The translations under genes were made by a program, and so were the position numbers. Below, piece by piece: positions 1 through 5,273 of a stretch of DNA of 5,273 nucleotides. Below the pieces are notes generated by a model, which saw nothing but the letters and a program-made list of their open reading frames with translations, searched no databases and was not told the DNA's origin. This DNA comes from an uncultured Burkholderiales bacterium (GTDB taxonomy: Bacteria; Pseudomonadota; Gammaproteobacteria; Burkholderiales; Burkholderiaceae_C), in assembly GCA_903887655.1 (NCBI GenBank), contig CAISQQ010000325.1, forward strand, positions 1 through 5,273, given 5' to 3'. Position 1 is the first letter of the stretch. Each line of letters starts with the position of its first letter.

Positions 1-711
1 GGCCATGGCGGCGGGCAAGGGCCCATCATTGGCGCCCACCAAGAGAGTGATCGGCGCATGGATCGAGCCCACACCGCCCAGGTAATCCAGGGTTTGTATG
101 GCATGCGCGCAGCCCACAAAGCCCTCGACCTGTGTGCGAGCGATGTCAGCAATGAATCGCTCGGTGATGTCGGGGTTTGCTTCCAAAAAGGGAGCGCCAA
201 ACCATCGCGCCAGGGTCGGACGCGCCAAGGCCTCGCAGCCATGGCGTTGGGCCAGGTCCATGCGTTCATCCCACGGGGCGGCAAAGGCTGGGGTCATGTC
301 AGCGCGGCAGTCGCACAACAGCAAACTCAACAAACGGTTTGCATGCTGCTGGGCCAGTCCAAAGCCACTCATCCCACCCAGCGACAAGCCGATGTAATGG
401 GCTTGGTTCACTCCGAAATGATCGAGCACGCTCACACTATCGGCCACCAAGTCGTTCATGTGGCACGCACCCCCATGGCTCTTGGAGTCACCATGCCCAC
501 GCGTGTCCAAGGCCAAGACTTGAAAGCCACAAGCGCTCAGCAGCAGGGCTTGTTCATGCCACATCTGGCTGGATGCCAAAATCGACGATGTCATGAGAAC
601 ACTGGGCGAGCCCGCCAGGCCATAGCGACGAACATTCAAGGCACAGGCTGGTCCGTTGAATGACTCATTGGTGTATCCGGTTTGGACGAAGTGGGGTGTT
701 GGTATGGTCAT
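1..711 (-). CDS. alpha/beta hydrolase, PcaD-like (3' end outside window)
   Basis: Translating the minus strand from the ATG at 711-709 gives 237 residues with no stop before the window edge; only the C-terminal part is missing. The alpha/beta-hydrolase landmarks appear in order. There is a strand-turn segment LMTSSILASSQMW (39-51), where PcaD-type enzymes have SNSLGTD..MW instead of the usual HG oxyanion motif. DTRGHGDS follows at 69-76. The nucleophile elbow GLSLGG (108-113) puts the catalytic serine at 110. GANDGPLP (226-233) puts the likely acid at Asp229. The catalytic His should lie beyond base 1. The closest known function I recognise is 3-oxoadipate enol-lactonase, but no other pca gene is visible, so the substrate is open. 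The gene follows the Mo-subunit gene after 33 bases and is probably in the same transcript, which suggests it acts on the product of the hydroxylase. No Shine-Dalgarno is visible; eight T's directly precede the ATG. Family is secure, substrate unknown. Confidence 0.9.
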   Translation of the reverse strand, partial: MTIPTPHFVQTGYTNESFNGPACALNVRRYGLAGSPSVLMTSSILASSQMWHEQALLLSACGFQVLALDTRGHGDSKSHGGACHMNDLVADSVSVLDHFGVNQAHYIGLSLGGMSGFGLAQQHANRLLSLLLCDCRADMTPAFAAPWDERMDLAQRHGCEALARPTLARWFGAPFLEANPDITERFIADIARTQVEGFVGCAHAIQTLDYLGGVGSIHAPITLLVGANDGPLPAAMA

Positions 712-744
712 AAAAAAAAGCGAGGTCAACAATTAAGCAAGGGT

Positions 745-3186
745 TTAGGTTTGGGCTTGGGTGCTGGGGCTGGGTTTTGCCTTGGCCTCTTCCAATGCCT
801 GCCAGATGGCTTGCGGCGTCATTGGCAACGCATTGATGCGTGCTTTCATCGGTGCCAGCGCGTCGTTGATGGCATTGGCAATGGCCGCAGGTGAGCCCAA
901 ATAGCCCGCTTCTCCCGAGCCCTTTTGACCAAACTCGGTCAAGGGAGACGGGGTGCAGTGGTCCACAATGGAGATCTCCGGCACCTCGTGAGATGTCGGG
1001 AGCAAGTAATCCATGAAGGTGCCGGCCAAGAGTTGTCCGTCTTCAGAAAACGCAAACTTCTCCATGAGGGCCGCACCCAGTCCGTGCGCCACACCGCCGT
1101 AGGTCATGCCGTGCACCACATCGGGGGAAATCATCACCCCGCAGTCGTGTCCCACCACATAGCGGTGGATATGCACCTTGCAAGTGCCCGGGTCAATGCT
1201 TGCCAAAATCACGTGCGCTTCAAAGGAGTGACAAGGGTACATCTGCACCCGACCGTCGCTCGTGGGGAGCTCACCACCGGTGGGCACTTCCCAGACAAAT
1301 TTCTCTTGCAGTCCAGGCTCCATGCCAGGGGGCAAGCAGTGGTATTTGCGGTGGGCAATTTCCACCAGCGCGTCCCATGTCATCTGATGTTCGGGTTGGC
1401 TCAGCTGATACACGCCCCCGTCGCGGTAGCCCAATTCCTCTTCGGGGACTTGCAAGTTGTGAGCAGCAATCAACCGCAATTTGTGGCGAATTTTCTTGGC
1501 CGCGCCCGCTGCTGCGCCACCGAGCATGATGGCCATGCGTGAGCCCACGGGGCTGTTGGAGGGCAGGGCGTTCAAGCTGTCGGCCTTGATCACGCGAATC
1601 GAGTCGGGTTCGCGCTCTAAAATCTCTGCCACCACGGTGGAGACCATGGTTTCGTGGGATTGGCCCGATGAGGAGGTGCCCATGAGCGCGGTGACCGCAC
1701 CCGAGAGGTCGACCCGGACCAAGCATGAATCCATCCACGTGGTGGTTTGGTTTTTGGGGTTGAAGAGTGGCTCAAAGGAGGAGTTCCCGCCCGAAGGCTC
1801 CAGGCAAGTGGAGACACCCACACCCGCCAAAATCCCGTTCTCTCTCAAGCGATCACGCTTTTTGATCAACTCTTCAAACTGGGCCTCATTGAGCGCCTTG
1901 TCGAGCACCGTCTCGTAGTCGCCCGAGTCGTAGTGTGTGCCCGAGGGGATGAGGTAAGGGAATTCATCCGGGGCGATGAGATTGAGTTTTCGAAGGGCGA
2001 CAGCGGGCATGCTCAAGTGCCTGGCCACCAAATCAATGCCGGTCTCCAAGGCGTAATTGGTCGGTGCTTGTCCAAAGCCGCGCACCGCTTCTTGCGGGGT
2101 CTTGTTGGTGAGCACGGCCGTGGCGTCGTACTCCACGCTTTTGATGCGGTAGGGCCCCACGATGGCGCCCACGGGTTTGCCCAGTTGCAGGGGCGAGCGG
2201 CCCGAATAGGCGCCGATGTCCTCAAGTGCCTTGATCCTCATGGTGCGAATCTCGCCAGTGTTTTGAAACCCCAGCGTGACATCGAAAATGCGGTCGGGCC
2301 CTTGCATATCACCGCCTCGCATGTTCTCAATGCGGTCTTCAATGAGGCGCACGGGGCGCGCGAGTTTCTTGGCCAAATAGGCCACCAAAATGGTGTGCTT
2401 TAAGCCCCGCTTGACACCGTAGCTGCCGCCCACATCCACATCAAAGTGCACGCGCACATCGTTGCCCGGTAACCTCAAGGCCTTGGCCACTTGGTCGGGG
2501 AACTTGGGCATTTGAATGGAGGCCCACACATCCAAGATGCGGGTGGCGTCGCTCCACTCACATGTCACCGCAAAGGTCTCGATGGGCACCGTTGAGCTTC
2601 TGGCCCAGTGAACCCGGTAGCTCAACTGGTTTTCACATTGGGCAAAATCGGCCTCAACGGGTCCCCACACGAATTTGCGATGAAAGATGATGTTGCTGCC
2701 GTGCTTTTCGTGCACCAAATGTGCGCCACTTTGTAGCGCTGCTTCGGGGTCCACGATGTGGGGGAGGACCTCATAGTCAATGTGCACCAACTCGGCGGCA
2801 TCTTCTGCCAAGGCGCGGGTCTCGGCCACGACGGCGGCCACCCACTCGCCCGCATAGCGTGCGGTTTGATGGGCCAAGGCGTAGCGGGTGACCTGCGGCG
2901 CGTCCACACCGGGCAAGGTGGGGTCGGTGTTGTTCACCAACTCGTCGCCTGTGAGCACAGCGTGCACACCCGGCATGGCCAAGGCCTCACTGGCATCGAT
3001 CTTTAAGATGTTGGCGCTGGCGTAGGGGCTGGAGATCAGGGCCACGTGCAGCATGCCAGGGCGCTGGATGTCGGCGGCGTAATGGCCTTGGCCCAACACA
3101 AAGCGTTTGTGCTCGACGGCACGGCGGTGTTTGCCAATGAAGCGAAATGGGGCTTTGCCCTTGGGGGCGTGGGAATCATTTGACAT
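745..3186 (-). CDS. xanthine dehydrogenase-family Mo-cofactor (large) subunit, CoxL-like
   Basis: An 813-residue catalytic subunit, close to the usual 770-810 for CoxL-type large subunits. It binds molybdopterin and hydroxylates the substrate. An N-terminal hammerhead region begins with RFVLGQGHYAADI (28-40). The Mo-binding motifs follow: PIETF (201-205), GGSYG (253-257, usually GGGFG or GGSFG), AVRGFGQ (367-373), GTSSSGQSHET (503-513, usually GQGH), GSR (548-550), HDCGVMISP (680-688) and GMTYGGVAHGLG (693-704). QKGSGEAG (754-761) carries the catalytic base Glu759. The form I CO dehydrogenase loop AYxCSFR is absent; AVRGFGQ is nearer the xanthine dehydrogenase and form II pattern. The ATG at 3186 was chosen over an in-frame start at 3237 because AAGGAG lies 6 bases before it and the sequence aligns with the family from there. 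It overlaps the [2Fe-2S] gene by 11 bases, implying translational coupling. The C-terminal tail is low-complexity (PSPSTQAQT). Subunit identity is firm; the substrate is unknown. Confidence 0.95.
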   Translation of the reverse strand: MSNDSHAPKGKAPFRFIGKHRRAVEHKRFVLGQGHYAADIQRPGMLHVALISSPYASANILKIDASEALAMPGVHAVLTGDELVNNTDPTLPGVDAPQVTRYALAHQTARYAGEWVAAVVAETRALAEDAAELVHIDYEVLPHIVDPEAALQSGAHLVHEKHGSNIIFHRKFVWGPVEADFAQCENQLSYRVHWARSSTVPIETFAVTCEWSDATRILDVWASIQMPKFPDQVAKALRLPGNDVRVHFDVDVGGSYGVKRGLKHTILVAYLAKKLARPVRLIEDRIENMRGGDMQGPDRIFDVTLGFQNTGEIRTMRIKALEDIGAYSGRSPLQLGKPVGAIVGPYRIKSVEYDATAVLTNKTPQEAVRGFGQAPTNYALETGIDLVARHLSMPAVALRKLNLIAPDEFPYLIPSGTHYDSGDYETVLDKALNEAQFEELIKKRDRLRENGILAGVGVSTCLEPSGGNSSFEPLFNPKNQTTTWMDSCLVRVDLSGAVTALMGTSSSGQSHETMVSTVVAEILEREPDSIRVIKADSLNALPSNSPVGSRMAIMLGGAAAGAAKKIRHKLRLIAAHNLQVPEEELGYRDGGVYQLSQPEHQMTWDALVEIAHRKYHCLPPGMEPGLQEKFVWEVPTGGELPTSDGRVQMYPCHSFEAHVILASIDPGTCKVHIHRYVVGHDCGVMISPDVVHGMTYGGVAHGLGAALMEKFAFSEDGQLLAGTFMDYLLPTSHEVPEISIVDHCTPSPLTEFGQKGSGEAGYLGSPAAIANAINDALAPMKARINALPMTPQAIWQALEEAKAKPSPSTQAQT
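753..774 (+). other. putative G-quadruplex motif at the end of the Mo-subunit gene
   Basis: The plus strand has four G-runs at 753-755, 759-761, 766-769 and 772-774, separated by loops of 3, 4 and 2 bases, which fits the G3+N1-7 pattern. A fifth run lies at 741-743. The plus strand is the template for the Mo-subunit gene, so the mRNA is C-rich here and any quadruplex would form in DNA, not in this transcript. It may simply result from codons for the Pro/Ser/Gln tail. Pattern seen; folding and function not shown. Confidence 0.4.
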
Positions 3187-3691
3187 GGTTGACTCCTTCA
3201 CCAGCAGTGTGGGTGAGTCCCAAAGGACGGGTGGCATGCATCACCGCATCGACGATTTGTTGGTATCCCGTGCAACGGCACAAATTGCCACTGATGGCTT
3301 CACGCACTTGCTCCTTGGTCGGTTGCGGGTGTTCGGCCAACAGGGCTGAGCAGGCGACCAACATGCCCGGTGTGCAGTAGCCGCATTGCAGGCCGTGTTT
3401 TTCACAAAACGCATCTTGCAAAGCTGACATCTCTGTCCTGCTCGTGGCCAGGCCTTCGACCGTGGTCACTTCCGAGCCATTGGCTTGCACTGCAAACATG
3501 CAGCACGACCTCACCGGGTGTCCATCCAAAATCACAGAGCAGGCCCCGCAGACGCCGTGCTCGCAGCCGACATGGGTGCCAGTGAGCGCCAAGTCGTCGC
3601 GTAAAAAATCCACCAACGTGGTTCTGGGCTCGACATCGCGCTGGTGGAGCGTGCCGTTGACGGTGATTTGAATCGTTTGCTTTGGGATCAT
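3176..3691 (-). CDS. xanthine dehydrogenase-family [2Fe-2S] small subunit, CoxS-like
   Basis: A 171-residue iron-sulfur subunit of normal length that carries electrons from the Mo site to FAD. An N-terminal plant-type ferredoxin domain has cluster ligands Cys43, Cys48, Cys51 and Cys63 in GCEHGVCGAC...SC. A C-terminal helical domain has the second cluster's ligands Cys103 and Cys106 (QCGYCTPGM) and Cys138 and Cys140 (NLCRCTGY). All eight ligands are present, so both clusters should form. Residues after about 153 are a short unconserved tail. The ATG at 3691 is the only sensible start: an in-frame TAA lies 12 bases upstream, and the family's N-terminal strand (IQITVNGT) follows. No clear Shine-Dalgarno is visible. 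It lies 87 bases after the FAD-subunit gene; its last 11 bases overlap the start of the Mo-subunit gene. CoxS-type assignment is very secure; nothing here indicates the substrate. Confidence 0.97.
   Translation of the reverse strand: MIPKQTIQITVNGTLHQRDVEPRTTLVDFLRDDLALTGTHVGCEHGVCGACSVILDGHPVRSCCMFAVQANGSEVTTVEGLATSRTEMSALQDAFCEKHGLQCGYCTPGMLVACSALLAEHPQPTKEQVREAISGNLCRCTGYQQIVDAVMHATRPLGLTHTAGEGVNHVK
3193..3198 (-). promoter_or_regulatory. ribosome binding site of the Mo-subunit gene
   Basis: AAGGAG on the minus strand, 6 bases before the ATG at 3186, lies inside the end of the [2Fe-2S] gene. It decides the start codon: the longer in-frame alternative at 3237 adds 17 residues that do not look like the family N-terminus. 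It is the best Shine-Dalgarno in the operon, the other three genes having weak or no visible sites. Confidence 0.75.
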
Positions 3692-3778
3692 GGCGAGTCA
3701 CGTTAGAAGTATGGAGAAAGATGAAAGGACGACACAGTGAGCAGGTGAGCGTTGTCGTGTGCTGTGGCTACAGGCGTA

Positions 3779-4675
3779 TCAGGACGCCCCATTGTTGGTT
3801 GAGATGAGCGCTTGTTGGTGCGCTTGCTCGATCACGCGAGGCAACAGCACCCGCGCCAAATGCCGCCTGTACTGAGCACTTGCGTGCATGTCGCCACCCG
3901 GCTCACACTGTGCCACAGCACTCGCGCTCAAGTCGTGGATGTCCACTTGCGCCAAGGTTTGACCCAGCAGGCCTTGGGCCAAGTCGGGAAACACGCGCGG
4001 TGTGCCGTCCATGCCACCCAGACCAAAACTTGCACGCACAATGCGCTGCGAGTCATCGAGCTGCAATTGGCAGGCCGCCGAGGCCATGGCAAAGTCACCG
4101 CGGCGAATGGCAGTCTCTTCAAAGGCGCAACCGATTTTGTCGCCAGACCAAATGGGGAAGTCAATGCCCGTCAAGCAGTCGGTCTCGCCGACACTGGTGA
4201 ACATGGGGCCCAGGAAAAAATCTTGCGCTTGAACTTGGCGAGAGCCTTCGCTTTTGCTCTCCAAGTAAAAGGTGGCACCCAGCAACAATGCCGATAGAGG
4301 CAACTCGGAGGACGGGTCTGCGTAGACCAAACTGCCGCCCACGGTGCCACGGTTGCGGGTTTGTTGGTGCCCCACCCATTGCAGCGCTTGCTTGACCAAG
4401 GGCAAGGCCACTTGAAAACGCGCATGGAACTCAATGTCGCGCTGGCGCACACCGGCTCCCACATGCACCTTGTTGTCCAACACATCGATGCGTTTGAGGC
4501 TTTGGAGTCGATTGATATCCACGAGCCACTCGGGGCGCGCCAAGCGCATGGCCATCATGGGGACCAAGCTTTGGCCACCAGCGATCAGTTTGGCGTCTGC
4601 TCCGTACTGCTCAAGGTGGTTCAAGGCCTCATCCAAGTCGTGGGCCAAAAGGTAGTCAAAGGGAGCCGCTTTCAT
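3779..4675 (-). CDS. xanthine dehydrogenase-family FAD-binding (medium) subunit, CoxM-like
   Basis: A 298-residue flavoprotein subunit of normal length (about 280-300) that passes electrons from the [2Fe-2S] clusters through FAD to the final acceptor. The N-terminal FAD-binding domain opens with FDYLLAHDLDEAL. It carries the flavin loops IAGGQSLVPMM (31-41) and RNRGTVGGSLVYADPSSELP (107-126), matching the family TIGGSLxxADPxxELP loop. RRGDFAMAS (191-199) and FGLGGMDGTPR (217-227) follow. The C-terminal CoxM-type domain ends with YRRHLARVLLPR (269-280). No motif is missing. The ATG at 4675 fits the family N-terminus; only a weak AGGA lies about 9 bases upstream. It is the first gene of the apparent operon. 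The 87-base spacer to the next gene has a 6-base inverted repeat (3729-3734/3753-3758) with an 18-base loop, too weak to call a terminator. Subunit role is secure; electron acceptor unknown. Confidence 0.96.
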   Translation of the reverse strand: MKAAPFDYLLAHDLDEALNHLEQYGADAKLIAGGQSLVPMMAMRLARPEWLVDINRLQSLKRIDVLDNKVHVGAGVRQRDIEFHARFQVALPLVKQALQWVGHQQTRNRGTVGGSLVYADPSSELPLSALLLGATFYLESKSEGSRQVQAQDFFLGPMFTSVGETDCLTGIDFPIWSGDKIGCAFEETAIRRGDFAMASAACQLQLDDSQRIVRASFGLGGMDGTPRVFPDLAQGLLGQTLAQVDIHDLSASAVAQCEPGGDMHASAQYRRHLARVLLPRVIEQAHQQALISTNNGAS

Positions 4676-4746
4676 TGGGGGGTGTCCTAGGTGTCAAGGT
4701 GGAGGAGCAATGGGTCGCGTGGAGTCCAAAGGGCTGGCGTCTCGGG

Positions 4747-4765
4747 ATTCAAAATCATTGCGAAT
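4747..4765. promoter_or_regulatory. imperfect palindrome, candidate operator
   Basis: ATTCAAAATCATTGCGAAT is a 19-base imperfect palindrome centred on 4756: 9-base arms with 7 matching pairs and outer half-sites ATTC/GAAT. It lies 72-90 bases before the start codon of the first gene in the operon, just downstream of the promoter-like hexamers at 4786-4815. That is a plausible position for a repressor site. It does not match the simple LysR T-N11-A spacing exactly. No regulator gene is in the window, so the binding protein is unknown. Confidence 0.3.
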
Positions 4766-4785
4766 GTTGGGTTCAAAAAATCTCA

Positions 4786-4815
4786 ATAATGGACTCTCCC
4801 GTTCAAGTCTTCCAA
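4786..4815 (-). promoter_or_regulatory. weak sigma70-type promoter candidate for the operon
   Basis: On the minus strand, TTGGAA (4815-4810) and CATTAT (4791-4786) are separated by 18 bases, each matching 4 of 6 consensus positions. Transcription would start near 4779 and leave a leader of about 100 bases before the FAD-subunit ATG. It points the right way and is upstream of the first gene, but matches of this quality occur by chance. Confidence 0.2.
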
Positions 4816-5273
4816 GCTCCCCAGGCTTGTCAAGTCTTGGGTGGCTCAACTCAACGACGAGATGGCCACACCGTTCAATCGGTGTTGGTCGGCACCTGCG
4901 AGCAAGCACTTGAGGTCCAAGGGTTTACCCTAATCTTGAAGGTATTGCCGGCTTTCAATGCAATTGAAGATGAACATCATGGCGGTCATTTGAATCTTCT
5001 CACAGTATCGAGAGGGCAGGGTGCCGAGGCGGTCTTGACTTGCAAAATTTTCCGTGGTGATGGGCTCCCCATTGATGTGCATCATGCGACTGCAAATGGG
5101 TGGCCCATGGGATGAGTTTTTGCGTGCTCATTTCTCGACATGTGCGCTGAGCTTTGGGCGAGTGTTGGGGACGAGGCGATGAAAGTTGATTCATGGATGA
5201 CAAGGGTCTGCGGTATGATCACACCATGTTGCTGTTCGCCAGCTGTTTGCTCAAGTTCTAGGCCAAGCGAGCC

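Larger units (their letters stand above)
4676..5273. other. upstream region without a supportable gene
   Basis: About 600 bases upstream of the operon with no recognisable product on either strand. The longest plus-strand frame (4675-5115, TTG start, or ATG at 4789) has no Shine-Dalgarno, a composition like antisense shadows of real genes, and low third-position GC (about 46% by hand count over 4933-5115). The minus frame sharing its codon boundaries contains a 51-residue stretch (5085-4930) and, after its TAG, further segments broken by stops at 4846-4848, 4783-4785 and 4687-4689. Those pieces have higher third-position GC (roughly 60-74% by hand count), which could mean a decayed minus-strand gene. 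I do not recognise the protein. A second minus frame is open from 5273 to a TGA at 5082-5084. No RNA gene, IS end or clear terminator is visible. Confidence 0.5.

Noticed and set aside
58..2403. Plus-strand open frames of about 200 codons at 58-663, 925-1542 and 1747-2403
   Set aside because: They lie opposite the hydrolase and Mo-subunit genes, show no family motifs, and have the His/Gln/Gly/Val-rich make-up typical of antisense shadows.
745..3186. Annotation as aerobic carbon monoxide dehydrogenase
   Set aside because: The AYxCSFR active-site loop that defines form I CoxL is absent; AVRGFGQ occupies that position. The M-S-L gene order alone is shared by many other hydroxylases.
3187..3237. 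Longer Mo-subunit start at 3237
   Set aside because: It adds 17 residues unlike the family N-terminus and lengthens the overlap with the [2Fe-2S] gene, while AAGGAG sits 6 bases before the ATG at 3186.
3729..3758. Inverted repeat ACGACA/TGTCGT with an internal GTGAGC direct repeat in the spacer between the FAD and [2Fe-2S] genes
   Set aside because: Arms are only 6 bases with an 18-base loop and no T-tract, so it is too weak for a terminator or an operator call.
5068..5111. Hairpins from CCCATT/AATGGG and the CCCATGGG palindrome
   Set aside because: Arms are short, the loop of the larger one is 21 bases and no U-run follows; such repeats are expected by chance.
5186..5219. Plus-strand promoter with -10 TATGAT at 5214-5219
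   Set aside because: The -10 is good, but the nearest TTGATT is 22 bases upstream, the better-spaced TTCATG matches only 3 of 6, and the ATG frames just downstream either stop within about 20 codons or look non-coding.

Overview
The window carries four genes, all on the minus strand and read from right to left. Three encode the FAD, [2Fe-2S] and molybdenum-cofactor subunits of a xanthine dehydrogenase/CO dehydrogenase-family hydroxylase. The fourth encodes an alpha/beta hydrolase cut off by the left edge. The protein sequences, moderately high GC and G/C-rich third codon positions suggest a proteobacterium, most likely Burkholderiales (Comamonadaceae-like). This is an impression from the sequence, not a search result.

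Layout in transcription order: 5273-4676 is about 600 bases with no gene I can support. It may hold the promoter, an imperfect palindrome that could be an operator, and a possible gene remnant. Next come the FAD subunit (4675-3779), an 87-base spacer, the [2Fe-2S] subunit (3691-3176), the Mo subunit (3186-745, overlapping the previous gene by 11 bases), a 33-base spacer, and the hydrolase (711 to beyond base 1). The M-S-L order is that of coxMSL and of other three-gene hydroxylases of this family.

How they work together: the Mo subunit would hydroxylate a C-H bond using oxygen from water. Electrons would pass through the two [2Fe-2S] clusters of the small subunit to FAD in the medium subunit and then to an external acceptor. 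The hydrolase, which resembles 3-oxoadipate enol-lactonase (PcaD), could then open a lactone, ester or similar bond in the oxidised product. The substrate cannot be read from the sequence. The Mo subunit lacks the CO dehydrogenase form I active-site signature and has several departures from family consensus around the cofactor, so it should not be called a CO dehydrogenase. No cofactor-insertion gene (coxDEF- or xdhC-like) and no recognisable regulator lies in the window.

Most worth a second look: the unusual Mo-site motifs together with the linked hydrolase, the palindrome and promoter-like sites upstream, a G-quadruplex-type motif at the 3' end of the Mo-subunit gene, and the unassigned upstream stretch.
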